Assembly (NCBI GenBank): GCA_039111635.1
Contig: JBCAQO010000003.1
Span: forward strand, 3,348,001 to 3,412,000
DNA length: 64,000 bases
Reading direction: 5' to 3'
Source: Heterobasidion occidentale
Taxonomy: Eukaryota > Basidiomycota > Agaricomycetes > Russulales > Bondarzewiaceae
This document shows positions 20,955 to 33,085 of the stretch, in pieces. Positions within the stretch are counted from its first letter, which is position 1, and every line of letters begins with the position of its first letter. A program made the position numbers and the translations under genes. Under the pieces are notes generated by a model that worked only from the letters and a program-made list of their open reading frames with translations, was not told the DNA's origin and searched no databases.

Positions 20955-23020
20955 GGGTATTTAGTTATATCTTGTGTTCCTGTCCCCCTTCTCATCTCCA
21001 CAGCCCCAGCTTAGCTTTCGTTAAACATGAACTCGTATCATGTCACAGGCCGCTCTCGACGCTCTAACCGTTTTCTGTGTCCCTTTACTTCTGACACTGC
21101 TCTACATGGCATTCAGGTTGCTCCGTGCTTTCGACAATCTCCACCAATCACGCGTGCGCAGCGTAGCCAAAATAACTATCGGACCAGTCTTCTTACGATA
21201 CGCTACGTAGACGAAGTTCTTTACGTGTGATTGAGCGCACGCGGGTGCTCAATGCAAAACCTGAAAACCCATCGGCGGCCGAATGTCCCAAGATCCGACT
21301 TGGCCATCTACGATGTTATCGTGAATCTCGCCATTCCTATGCCTCTGTTCTACGGACATCCCGTCTTGCACGGCTAACACATTTCTATCTACTGATACTT
21401 GTTTCTTTCAAATTAGGAGTCACAGTGTTGCTTGAGTCCTCGGACGCAATGGTAGTGATTGTACGCAGGATCTTGTGAACTTCTGGTTGCGCAAGAGCGT
21501 GCCCTTTGTACTCTGCATCGCATTCATATCAACATCAACACCGTACACCTAACGGCGCAGGGTTTTCATGGGACAGTTGTCTCTGCGCCTGCATACCTGA
21601 CATCTGCGTATGATAGCCTTTTGACAGCGTCCATGCTTGTCGATCGCGGATCCAAACAGGCGTGGTTTCAATAGAGGTCAGTGGGGTACACGCACGTCAT
21701 TATGCAATGCTTCATGCCGTTGTCAGCATTCCTACTGCTCCCGCATCTATGCCATACATCTGACGGCACATCAGGCAAAGCAACTCAACATGTCCTGGCA
21801 TCTGCTTGCCGTGAAGGTAAACACGCAGTTGTACGTACGGTACACATTCGTGTTTGCTGAATTTTCCGCGCGAGCTAAATTGTAGTTTGCGTTGATTTAG
21901 GTTCGCCGCCTTTTTGTTTGACAGTTCATGACGCTAGCGACTGCACGATCTACTTGTGGTCGTGATGCCACGGTGCGACCGCTTTCGCTTTTGTTTGAGT
22001 GTGCGCCGTGCGATCGCTCCGTCGGCACTCCGAGACGAATTTTCCCCTATCCCACCTGGTAAGTTCTCAGAAGGAAAAACGCGCCGGTTCATCCCCATCT
22101 GCATGCGATCTCCTCCATTCTTTCTAGCACAACGTTACCCCATGACTCTTCCGAAATTGTGATCGGCCCCTGTTTGCCATATTCCGAACAAGGAATCTGT
22201 AGCAAGAAGGCACGGTTCCTACAGTCGGAAGTTCTTGCAGGAGCTTGGTCTAATCAAATTGTTACACACGCAATCAGCCGAATCAAGTGCAGTTAGTCTT
22301 GAACGAGAGGTCCGCCAAGACTCACGTTATTTCATCCATATCTGTGTCGCGACGACTCATACCCAACCCGAGACCCGGGGGCAAACTTCAGCTTCAACTG
22401 CCACCATCCAACTCCGATATGCTGTTCGAACACACACGATGCACTTTTCTCATCAAATTTTCATCCATTTCTGGCGCTGCAACGGACACCAGCCCCTTCC
22501 AGATCACCACATTTCAATACTCACTGGCAGATGACTCAGGGAAGTTCTTTCTCGTTCTCAGGCTACATCGCAGGCTACTTCTGTGCGCGTCTCTCGTGGC
22601 TGAGACACTCGGCAACGTCTTCTTCTCCACATCTTCACGTCATTGCGCGCAGCGCCTACACCCGACTCGTTCCGACCAGATTCACCTTCTTGCCGACCCC
22701 ATAAGAAATCGTATTCCTGCTGTCCCCCGTTCCATCGGAGCTAATGATCGCACGCAATTGGACGGATGACGATGAACCCGAGGACAAGTACGGAGACATA
22801 CCCGCCGTCCTCCCATCCTTGCACCGTGAAGGAAAGCTCCCTGACGAGCTCGAAATCCAGCAACGTATCTAGTCTGTTTTTCTCATTTTCATGCAAAGCC
22901 CTCGTAGACATCTGCAGAAATTAGCGCAGCATGAGATGAGCATTAAGACTCGCAATACAACTACACCGACAACCAAACCTGTCACAAGAACACAGCGCCC
23001 CGACGGTGCCGGTGCTCCAT
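20955..23020. other. Intergenic or decayed region with exon-like pieces
   Basis: No complete gene found. Exon-like plus-strand pieces are a 56-codon frame at 21039-21209 with a strong TM segment (VFCVPLLLTLLYMAFRLL); a segment near 21295-21380 (DLAIYDVIVNLAIPMPLFYG) ending at a stop; a 160-codon frame ending at 22769; and a short acidic frame from 22744 (MIARNWTDDDEPEDKYGD). They could be remnants of one or two genes, but I cannot join them with convincing splice sites. Confidence 0.3.
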
Positions 23021-25607
23021 CTATCTCGCACTACGCTCAGCACCAGACAAACCCGAGACAGCACAGCGGCCCAGTCTGAAAGTGATCACCCGGTCGCCGC
23101 GCGCGCCCCGACGCAGCTTCATGATCCTGTCGTCCAGCGACAACGCGTCCACCCCGTCCGCATCCTCCATCCCAGGCGCCAGCATCGCAGCCGCGAAGCG
23201 CTTGTGGCCCGTGATGGCGGCGTCGCACGACGGACACGCTGCGGACGCCCTCGAGCAGGCGTTGCAGAACACGTGCCCGCACGACGACAGCCGATGTGTG
23301 GCCAGCTCCCGCACACAGTGCGCGCACGGGGTCTGCACGACGTCTGGGCCGTGATCGGCGGCGGCGGGCTCGGGAGGCCAGTGACGGCGGTGAAGCAGGC
23401 CGCGTTGATCACCGTGACGTGGAACGTCTGGACCCTGCTCTCGTCGTAGGCGGTAGTGGGCAGCGGATCGCGGTTGATCTTCTGCGATATCTTTCCGCCT
23501 GCCGCAAAGCCAGCCAGCATGTCCTGGATCTCTGGCCCAGGGCCGCCGCCCACCATGCGCAGAACTAGATAGACGGTCGCTTCAGACTGGATCCCATAGT
23601 CTTCAGAGGAACAATGTGGCGTGAGCCCGTTTGCATCGGACAAAGTGCCAGGCAATTCTCACCGGAAATGGTTAGTCCATCCCGAAGCTGTTTCCCCGCA
23701 TGTATCAGCCTCTGAAACTGAGACGATATCCCTTGCAAATCCTCAATCTTCGTCTTGAGGTGTTCAATGGTGTCGCTTTTCTCGCAGTCAACAACAAACG
23801 CGTCTCCGTTGGTGGTCTGGATATTAAGGATGACCGAAGTCGAACTCGCTGCACCGCATCAATACCACGCACTGGAACAACTGGCAAAGGAAGAACGCAC
23901 CAGAGGTATATCTCGCCATCAATTCGACAGTCGAGCTAGAAGGGTTCACAGAACCGCGACTTTCCAACAACACGACATCCTCGCTGTTACGTCGTCAGCC
24001 AACACCGCCGGCAATGACATCGTCGCAGCCCTACCTTTTCGGGCACACCTCGATCATAAAGCCCGTGCTCATGCCGAGCTGTCGCGGGCTCTCGTACAGG
24101 TCGAGCGGAGAGCCTCCGCATTCAAACTCAACGCTGGTAGCGTATCGCGGGTACACGTCGATTTGAATGCCGCCCTCGTCCTGCGGAAGCGGATCGCAGT
24201 CAGCTTTTCAGGACGGTGTCAGGGACGTCGAGAGAGCGTGTACCTCGACTCCTGTCACCTGTCCCTCGACAGTGTATCCTTCCCGAGGGGCATCGCCACA
24301 AATTCTAAACGGGAACATGTCAATGCTGTGAATTTTGCTAGTTAATCGACAGAGAAAGCGCACGCCGCACAACGCCCGGAGCTGTGGAAATGCCGTCCTG
24401 ATGCAGAGTCAGTCTCTGGGGTCACCGCATGTTTATCATTCCAAACTACTCACGAGCCACCTAAATCGACGTATCGCGGCGTGAGTGACGTACGACGGAG
24501 AGAAAGAAGCGCAAAACTTGCAGTTGACCGCCCTCACCATCGATCGGAAGATAATCTTGCTTCCCGCACGAACTCGCGTCTTGCGGGGACCCCGGTCAGA
24601 GCGTTCACTCCGCCAACGGAGATCTTCACGGCGTAGGACTCCTTGGGGCTTGCGGAGTTGAACGACATCCACATGGCTTCGCGCTGGTACATGCTCTGTC
24701 GCCGCTCGTGAGGACACTTGGAAATTAGGACGTCGAGACCGAGCGCGTACCAGGAATGCTCCGCCTTTGCTCAAGACAGATTTAGGGAGAGTGTCCGTCG
24801 CGCTGCCCACATTGCTGGGATGTGGCTATTGATGAGGCAGAGACGCAAGAGGGGGTCAGGTGAACACTTACAAGAGCTGGAACGGACCCATGTCGGGAGG
24901 GAGGGCATGGGGATTGTCATTATCTGCAAATGACTTGAGTACACCGGGGCACGTGACAATTGCAGGAAAGACGCACCGGGAACGCGAATGGTCCTGCACA
25001 TTGAGATACGCGACGTGAGTATCGAGAAGACAAGCGACGGCACGCAACTGACCTGTGAAAGCGGATGTTGACCCCGTTGACTTGCCCTATCCGGCCATTG
25101 TGAGCCAGACGCGCTTCGTTGGTGTCATAAGGAGGTGGCATCTCCAGGGCGCCTCCCGCACTAGCCGGAAGGAAGACCTTGTTGTAAAAATGCAGCAACG
25201 GCTGGTCGCTACAGATCGATATAGGTCATAGCCAGTGAGCTCCGCGAAACAGCAGTCTCAACAGGCAGAGAATCAGGGAAACTGACATGTTGATTTGCCA
25301 ATGCCCGTCTCCGGTACGACCCGAGGGGCCATCGGTGACTTCAACAAAGCATTCTAGCGAGCTGTATATCAAAGCCTTCGGCTTGTCAAAACCTTCGATC
25401 CGGTCAGCACGCCCTCGCGCTAACCCACACTACGCCGAACGCACCCTGTCGAACGAGCTCCGCGGCAACATCTTCGTATTTGACGGGACGGGGCAGGCCT
25501 CTGAGAGTAGCCTTGGATTCGCGGGATCCGTTGTTAGATGCTTTGAATACGACAACGTCGACGGTTGCAGACATGTCCTGGGCTGAGTAGGGAGGAGGAG
25601 AAGCCAT
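23021..25607 (-). CDS. Multidomain protein: conserved N-terminal region, ubiquitin-like domain, C-terminal RING
   Basis: ATG at 25607 (MASPPPYSAQDMS), about nine or more exons. The long N-terminal part has conserved blocks (HFYNKVFLPASAGGALEMPP, WYALGLDVLISKCPHERRQ, SMYQREAMWMSFNSASPKES, VTGVE..GGIQIDVYP) that recur in basidiomycete proteins of unknown function. A ubiquitin-like domain follows at about 23834-23547 (SDTIEHLKTKIEDLQG, QRLIHAGKQLRDGLTIS, then after an intron YGIQSEATVYLVLRMVGG). A C3HC4 RING is at about 23325-23220 (CAHCVRELATHRLSSCGHVF, then C..C and CPSC). The RING lies one frame off from the preceding exon, with the break near 23374 in a GCC repeat. Likely breaks also occur near 24765 and 24283, both shared with the copy at 62546. 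Role inferred: a RING-type E3 ligase or ubiquitin-pathway adaptor. Confidence in the exact exon chain is moderate. Confidence 0.75.
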
Positions 25608-27501
25608 GGTGGTCAGAAACAACAGGCGCCGGCCAGCAACGCGTCGCGACGCGCCATTTAGTCGTGGCCAAATAGGGAAATGCTGTTACCATATTGGGCA
25701 GACTGAAACAGCCGAGAGATCGGACGTGGTAGTGGACAACGGCGATGCAAGGTCATCGGCCTCATATGCAACCACCGAATATTTTTCCTTTGCTCTTTTT
25801 CTAACGCATCCAGTCCGGGGCTTGGGGCAAAGCCTTGCACGATGAGCTTTCTACGACCACGATACATTGGAATACACTGCCAGTTTGTCTGACAGCTCTT
25901 TGCACCACGACACTGAGACTGCAAACACGCTCAACTGGGCAGGTCGTCGATTGCGGCATTTCCGAGTGACGACCATGGTTGCTCTGAGATCGAAGCAATA
26001 TCAATCTATGAACGGACCGTAAGGGCTCTTGCTCCGACGGGGTCTCATATTTCCATCAGCATCCTGTAGACCGCGGCGTGACTCACACCAACTACTGCAA
26101 GGTCGACGACGCAATATCTACGAGAGTTCTTGGTAAACCTCAATCACAGAACAAAAAAAGAACAAAATACTTGTGTCGCATACCAGAACGAATCATCGCC
26201 TCGTTTGTGCTCTATAGGTGCCCTCTCATGTAGCGTATAAGAGACAGGAGTGAGTGTTCAAGGACAGCGCACCAGGGGATCACAACAAAGAACATACATT
26301 GCATGAGCCATAGGCCAACTGCAAGGTTACTGACGCGGAATCGTAACGCAGCGAACCCGACTAGAGCACGCAAGGGGTCAGACGTGCCGACAGATAGTGC
26401 GCCGTCAAATGCCCGACGAATGGAGCACACAAGATTCGGATATGAAGGTAGGTCCGAGCATGAAACTGCGAGTGGGACGATAGCCGCGAGAGTGCATTTG
26501 AGAGAGACAGGGGCCAGAGATGTTCCGCGAGGCAGGACTTGTTGGTACAACACTCGACGATCTTGCCCGCGCAGCTGCACACCACCATTACAGGCACGAT
26601 CCTCGCAGCCCAGTCGAGTCTTCACCGTACACAAGACTGAAGAACAAAGTTCGCAGAGCCCGTTCCGTTGACACGCCGACGGCTGATTGTTGGAAAAGAG
26701 GCCAGAGCGCACAACGAAAAATGCGATACAGACCATACCTGCTCCACAAAACGTCAACAAAGGCAGTCTGTCTCGATCCAGTGGCTCAATGTCGATATCA
26801 ATCAAAGCAGACGCGAATTAGGCGAACGCGATTGAGTTCGTCACACTGAATCTTTAGTTTGCTGAGCGACAGGAGGAAGAGGAAGCATTGCCCACGATAG
26901 GAAGACTACGGCGGTCACCGCAAGGAAATTGGCACCAGAAGGCGTGGTCTCGAATATGCTTGCCAGCTCGAGCCACGAAACCGACCTCTGGCTGCTCCTC
27001 ATCTATAAGGAGACTCGCAAGAAGAGAGACCAGCGGAACCTAAAGTTGACGTTATGTACTCAGTGAAAACCGATACATATCGATCTCACCACAAGCAAAG
27101 ATCAGCGTAGCGACCCAGGATGCGAGCAGCACGCCAAATGAACCAACGGAGTCGAAGACAACTCCAGATACCGAGAAGATACCTGATCCACGCAGCTCGC
27201 GAAGATTCGATGCCATCGCAAAAAACAGGGTGGGTTGGCGACCTAAAGGTCTCTTCAAGATTGAGCTCCGAACGAATGAACAACCTGCTCGGCACACCCT
27301 CTCAACTGGTGCACCTAGCATAAGTAACAAGTGCAGAACCAGATGCCGAGGGCCTCCTTGCGTTGCCGAGCGCTGAGGAGCGACGCGATTATCCGTGAGT
27401 ATGGAAATCAAAGTGACGGTGCAGTGGAAAGAATGATTGCCTCGAAGTCCACTTTCGGATACTGATAATTGGCCTTAATCGATCCTGATCAGTCCCAATA
27501 T
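24151..27501. repeat. Left arm of a large inverted duplication
   Basis: This stretch is the reverse complement of 60826-64000 with scattered substitutions. The right arm reaches the window end at 64000, which pairs with 24151, so the repeat may be longer. The outer boundary is sharp near 27501/60826. The arm carries the 5' two thirds of the ubiquitin/RING gene and all of the membrane-protein gene at 26212-27411. The left arm is longer by about 170 bp near 27120-27290. Confidence 0.9.
26212..27411 (-). CDS. Probable multi-exon membrane protein, unknown
   Basis: Minus-strand coding pieces with several hydrophobic segments: FGVLLASWVATLIFACG near 27110, AVTAVVFLSWAMLPLPPVAQ near 26890, LPLLTFCGAGMVCIAFFVV near 26760, and VGLWLMQCMFFVVIPWCAVL near 26290, ending with a stop at 26212. 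The pieces lie in different frames with likely introns between them, and I could not fix every splice site. The start is uncertain (27411 is the 5' limit of the first open stretch). It ends about 600 bp upstream of the start of the ubiquitin/RING gene on the same strand. No family is recognised. A near-identical copy with an internal deletion is at 61000-61941. Confidence 0.5.
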
Positions 27502-28203
27502 TACTCCAAAAGCCGGCATTTGCCTAATACTGCTCCATTTGTAGCACGCCAGCACCAAATACACTCCAGTAATGTCCTCTCCGCCCTAAACCACCATCAC
27601 CTTCCCTGATCCCGACGGGCTGACCTCACACACCTCACAAGCCACGAACAAACCATGCACACTGGTATAAAAAACACGAAAACATAAACATGAAACATAA
27701 GTCACAAAACACAAGTCAAACCGAACTAAATAGTTCAACAGTTCATGAATCGTAAACCGTGAATCGTGGGCCACGACCAGGGGGGGTGGAAGGGAGGCGC
27801 CGCGGGACATGAGAGTCGTGAGATCATATCATATATGCAGTAGGGTATCCGAGTGAGGGGGCGTGTGCGTAGTGGGGGCGCGCGAGATCCAATGCGAAAG
27901 TCGAAATTCTGAGGTGCGAACAAAGGAGGAAAGAAAAAGATGCAGGCGAACGCACCAAATCCGCCAAATCCGCGGCCAGCGCTAACGCCAACGCCGAAGA
28001 AAACAAAAACCGAAAACGAAAAACGAAAACACCGAAACCGAAGCCGCTCACGCGCAGCTCAGAACCCGAGCGGCGACAACGACGCGCTCCGCGTCCCCTT
28101 CTCCTTCTCCTCCGACTCGTCGCCCTCGACCTTCTCCACGACGACCACGTCCCCCTCTGCCGCATCCGCATCCGCGACCGCGCCCTTCTTCGCCGCCTGC
28201 CGA
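27502..28203. other. Intergenic, no gene seen
   Basis: AT-rich 3'-flanking sequence with a few short direct repeats (GAATCG near 27747 and 27761). It separates the end of the inverted-repeat arm from the downstream end of the next gene. Confidence 0.4.
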
Positions 28204-29875
28204 TCACCTCTCTCTCTCTTCGGCGCTGCGACGTCCCTGCCGCGTCCGCCTCTTCTTCGCATTCTTCGGCGCCCGTGCCACGTCCCCTTGCTCCGTCCCG
28301 CATGGCCTCGTCCCCTCCCTCTCCCCCGCCCTCCCCTGCCCCAGCCCCAGCTCCGCGCCCGCACCCGCCCTCTCCCCGCCCCGCTCCTCCCTCCTCGTCC
28401 CCCGCTCCACCGACCCGCGCGCCCACCGCCGCCCCCGCGACCGCCCAACGCTCCCCCCATAATTCCGGAACGTGTTCACGATCAGCGCGAAATACACCAG
28501 CCCGAGCACCAGCACCGCCGTGATCGCGAGGCGCGGGCCCAGCGACTCGAGCGGCCCCAGCGTGCGCGCGCCCGCGTCGCTATCCGCCGGGTCGTCCGTC
28601 GCGCCCGTGCGCCACACGAACGACAGGATCGACACGAGGAAGGTCACCATCGACCACGCGAGCCACACGGCGGGCGCGGCGAGCATCACCCACACGTTCC
28701 ACAAGATCGAGGTCCGTGAGCTCTGCGCCTCCTGCAGGTCGACGTCACGGTCAGCCGTCGCGCTGCTCTGGAGACGAGAAGGACGCTTACCTCCGCCCAC
28801 CGAGACGCCCTGTACATGCTCCTCATCGTCCCGAATCGCACGATGTAGATGCATCCGTAGGACAGACTCATCAGCGCGCACACGAGCGACAGTAACGCCG
28901 CCGTGCGCGTCAACGGATCGTTCAGCGCGCTCGGAATCTGAAACATCGTCATGATCGCTCTGGATCCCACAATGCCAACAACAAAATACCATCAGCTCCT
29001 GCCAGAAATCCAAAACAGAGCAGAAACTCCACCCACGTCAGCAGCAGCGCAGACACCACATTCAGCGTCTTCCACTCGCGCAACAGCGAATCGATGAACG
29101 CCTCCCACGACTGCTTGAACCGCACCAGCGCAGGCGACACCAGCGGCGGATTCCACTCCTCCGGAAACGGCAGGCGCTCCGCGCGCATCATCGTCTCCGC
29201 CGCGCGCGCCGACCTGCCCTCCTGCCCCGCGCGCTCCACCGGCGGCATGCACGCGTCGATCATGCGCTCGATGTCCGGCCGGCTCACCTCCGCGTCCTCG
29301 AAGATGCGCGCCACGCGCGAGAAGTACACCGACGGGAGGCGCATCAGGAAGTGCAGGTACGCCTGCCGCGGCAGCGTGTCCGTCACGAACTCGTGCGAGG
29401 TGCGCCCGAGCATGCGCGCGCCGAACGCGACGCCGCAGCACGCCAGCACGTCCTCGCACTCCGCCCCGGGGCTCGCGTCTGCGCCCCCGCGCTCGGGATC
29501 GTTCTCCGAGGCACCTTGGCGGTGGTGGTGGTGGTGGTGGTGGTGGTGATGGTGGGGGTGCCCGAGGCGGTGCAGCAGCGAGCGCGAGTGCGCGCGCGAG
29601 CGGAAGGGATCGATGGGCACGAAGGGCTCCTCGCGCGAGTGCACGCGGTGCAGCGCGGGCCAGCGGTCGAGGAACGCGCGCAGGGGCGACGCGGCGCGGG
29701 AGCGCGAGTGCGATTGCGAGCGCGTCGGCGAGTCGTTGCTCTCCTTGCGCGAGTGTGAGCGCGTGTGCCCATGCGTGCCCTCGTGATGCGAGCGGGCGGC
29801 GAGGATGGACGGGAGCGTGCTCGAGGCGGGCAGGACAGGGTCACTGGCGGGGAGGGTCTCGGTACTACCAATCAC
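28204..29875 (-). CDS. Multi-TM protein of a basidiomycete family, three exons
   Basis: Exons 29875-29037, 28959-28791 and 28731-28204 join in frame (1,536 nt, 511 aa). The N-terminus is long, Ser/Arg-rich and disordered and contains a His tract. A soluble helical domain follows (RQAYLHFLMRLPSVYFSRVA), then SWEAFIDSLLREWKTLNVVS, and after the first intron TM segments (AALLSLVCALMSLSYGCIYI; NVWVMLAAPAVWLAWSMVTF; AITAVLVLGLVYFALIVNTF). The C-terminus is Arg/Gly-rich. The pattern of Ile/Arg-Glu-Trp-Lys-Thr before the first TM is familiar from many Agaricomycete hypothetical proteins; no function is known to me. Additional 5' exons are likely: a minus-strand open stretch upstream (about 30340-30005, MAHGLSPLRQETHHS) looks coding, but its join is unclear. 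Confidence 0.75.
29518..29556 (-). repeat. (CAC)n microsatellite encoding a His tract
   Basis: On the plus strand GGT repeats with one GAT. On the minus strand they encode a run of about eleven His preceded by His-Pro in the membrane-protein gene. Such a repeat is prone to length change. Confidence 0.85.
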
Positions 29876-30399
29876 CGCGGAGCAACGGGAAGTCTACTAG
29901 TAAGGGACTGTGAACTGCTGCGCATGTGTGCGTGGCGCTTACATTGTCGCGATTGGTGCGGGATTGGCCAGGAGCCGCGGTCGCTATCGAACGACACGCG
30001 CTGCCTAGACGGCGTCTCTCTGCCGAGGGTTCTCAGACTCGCCCTGCCTCATCGAGAGAGAGACACTATGAGAGATGGGGAACACCGGAGGGCTTGCCGG
30101 TGATGCTGCGCGGATCTCTGGCGCCGAAACCGATGCACCCGGGGTGTCCAGGCTCCTCCTGAACGCGCGACTCTGGGCGCGAAGGCTGCGACCCGCCTGC
30201 GCAGGGGAAGGTTGTGGAGGAAGCTCAGACAGCTTGTCGGAGCTGGTAGATTTCGAGCTCGGAGGGTCGGCTCGACCTGTCAAGGAATGATGAGTTTCTT
30301 GACGAAGCGGTGAGAGACCATGCGCCATCGTGGCACTGATGATGCAGAACGATCGAGACTCGTGAAAGACAGATACGGGAAAAAAACGATAAAACAGCA

Positions 30400-30931
30400 G
30401 CTGTCGAACGCCCGTGATTAATAGCAAAAGCACTCCCTGTATGCGTCCAATAACATAACGAACACTCCAGCGGTCGTACAGGCTACGCTGCAGACATACA
30501 GCAGAACCCATGGTTCCTTGTGAGCCGGATTGGCTGGAGCTCGAGACCCAGAGCGCATATAGTCGGTGAACGGCAACACCCGGCACATACCTGTGATGGA
30601 CCAGCGTAGAAATCACAGAGCAGGTAGCTGTAGGATGATATACGAATAGCTCAAGAGGCGTGAGGCTGTTTAGGAAGCGAAGTAGGGTGGGGTTCAAACA
30701 CCCAAGAAAGAACCAGGGAAGCAAACGCCACGGATCCCCGAGCGCCACACAGACGCGTCGAACTGGAAAGACCCCGTGGGCCCATATGCCAAGCATGTGA
30801 ACCACAGCGCGAAATTGATTCCATCGCAAGAATGTGGGGAAAAACAACACGCAGCCACGGCGCAAGATTTCTTATGAAAAAAAAACCGAGCACTTACCCG
30901 ACGATTCCACAGCACTCTCTGAGGGCGCCAT
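30400..30931 (-). CDS. Possible small membrane protein gene
   Basis: ATG at 30931 opens a short exon (MAPSESAVESS, to 30899) with a perfect GTAAGT donor. A second exon 30762-30591 continues in frame (VRRVCVALGDPWRLLPWFFL...LELFVYHPTATCSVISTLV) and ends at a GTATGT donor. A third piece from about 30533 contains a TM-like segment (WVLLYVCSVACTTAGVFVML) but in a frame that does not join cleanly, so there is either a missed splice site or a one-base break. No family is recognised. Confidence 0.4.
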
Positions 30932-30934
30932 TGT

Positions 30935-33085
30935 CGGGAACGGGATGTGGGCATCGCTGGACGGTTCATCGGTGAGTTGTCGGGGAGACGAGGGACGCGC
31001 TGGAGACGGTTGGGGCGAGGGAGGGTCCATCGCGGCAACGAGTCAGGGCGAAGATGGAGGTAAGAGACAAAGAAGAAAATAGAATATTTCGAGCATATTC
31101 TGAACAAAGAGAGCCTCTGTGAGCATTGGAAGCTATGACTGTAAACCCATCGGCGATTCGGACGGCTGTGACGCCATATCCGTCGACTTGGGCACTCGGG
31201 GCCTGCCACAGGCTCAGCCTGTCCAAAGGGTCGATGAGGAGGTCGACGAGGACCAGGACACGGCGCCACTGGACAAAAGCCTTCCAAACACAGAACTCAG
31301 TCCACGCTCACCGTTTCGGATCGTTGTGGGCACACTCCGCAGCCCGGCGAGCATGCTAGCAGGACCTCGGGCACCCTCCTAAACTTGCCTCCTTCACCCA
31401 CTGTTACTACTCAAAGGCGCACAGCGTTGAATCAATTCAACCTCGAGATTAAAACTGACGCATAGGGCCGTGTCCATGCATCTTTCTGCCGAGATAGCGG
31501 CAACTCGTTCAGCGGCGGTATTGGAGTCTGCAGTGTCCGTGTATCGAACACAAGTCCTTCAAGTTCTCGAACCTCCTCATGAAACAATTATACATTTGTC
31601 CGGTGTCATATTTTGAGGACACGGTGCGTCTGTGCCACATTGCTAGCAAAAAACAAAATTTTATAATGAAAGTCGCAGACTCGCAACAAGCGACCACAAA
31701 GACCCCAAAACATATGTACCTGGCCCTAGCGGCATCCCCGAACGGACCTCATTGGTTGGCTCAACTTCTTCCTGGTCTTCGACGGGCTTACAGCTCTGAG
31801 CTCTCAAATATCTCAATATCTCATCTTACTCTTCCTTCCCGCATTATCGGTGCTCTATCGTTTGGATTTTGGCTCCACGACCCTCTGGAAGTGCGCTCGT
31901 GCGGTTGCCCGCCCACGTCATGCTCGAGCGTCACCTTTGCCTGGACCAGAATGGATCATGGTGATCTATGACTGGCCCTTCGACTCGGTATATCAACGAC
32001 TCTTGGCTGGACTGGTTCTGCCTAAGCCTCGAATATGCTTCCCACTGGCGTCTTCAACGTGAACGTGTCAAGGTTCAAGCGCTCGAGTTGTACCTGGAAG
32101 TGGAGCCATGCCCGACCCAATCGTGTCACATCTGGCCTGCATGCTCAAGGCACCATGGACATCGAGGTCTAATCATGTATAGACGTTTGCATCATCTGCT
32201 CATAGGCATTTAAACATCCTTGAAGCCTCTCGAAGCACTCACTGGCCTGGATCTGCTCGCTTTCGGAGGTACGTTTTCTCGAAAGCATGTTCCCGGCAAG
32301 CTCTTCGACCTCTCGGATCCCTCTAGCGAGAAATCGCGCGTTCTTGGATTAACTCAGAAAATGTCTCGATGCTCGCCGCGCTGGCGTTGGTTTTCTTCAT
32401 CGTCATCAGCCTGTCCAGAATTCCCGTGACCATTTGATCTCTGACTATAAAACAGAGCACGCCTCTGAGGCAAGGTTTTTTCTTGCAAGTTCAACATGGA
32501 CGAACTGACTTTCCTTCCATTCACTGTCTGAGGAATTCTTGATCTCGCAAGTCTCTGTCGTAGCTGGACGCTTACTGTATGCTCCCAGAAGGTCGTCACA
32601 GGAAGTTCACCCTGCCGATCGTCGGTATGAAGTACAAGGATCGTCTGAGCCTTATCTTCAATCCCTGCTTTCGTCGACTTGCGCCTTGGCCCTATCACCA
32701 TCTCTGACACTCCCTGGCATCTACGAATTCGATGGAGAGATAAAAGTAAAATCGAATTAATCCAATGATGCCAACTATTGTTACAGTGTTGATATATGAG
32801 TTCCACTGTTGCATACAAGACTGCTGATACTGTCGATATGTGATACATGCTCTCCTCTTCCCCAAAACGAGAAACATACAGTAATGAGTAGGTGCAGACA
32901 AGCTGTCCAATGCTTGAGAACGCGCCTGCCTATGGTGTTGGTGAATGAGCTACTTCTGTTCGCAAGGCCTACACTGTTCCTAAGAGGCACGAGTAAAACA
33001 AAGGAGCGCTGTGCATTTCTGCACCGTTCCACGAGATAAGAAATCGCGGCGAGCAGGAACAGCTGACGACTGGGCCATCGCGACG
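30935..33085. other. No gene assigned
   Basis: Several plus-strand open stretches of 60-130 codons exist (for example 31579-31971 and 31968-32213), but they lack matching neighbours, clear introns or recognisable domains. The stretch 31730-32220 has coding-like codons (SWLDWFCLSLEYASHWRLQR) and may be a remnant of a gene. Confidence 0.3.

Noticed and set aside
27824..28719. Arg- and Pro-rich frames of 200-260 codons on both strands
   Set aside because: They are antisense or out of frame to the low-complexity C-terminus of the gene at 28204-29875.
29351..29758. Long GC-rich plus-strand frame opposite the membrane-protein gene
   Set aside because: It arises from codon bias and the CAC repeat on the real minus-strand exon.
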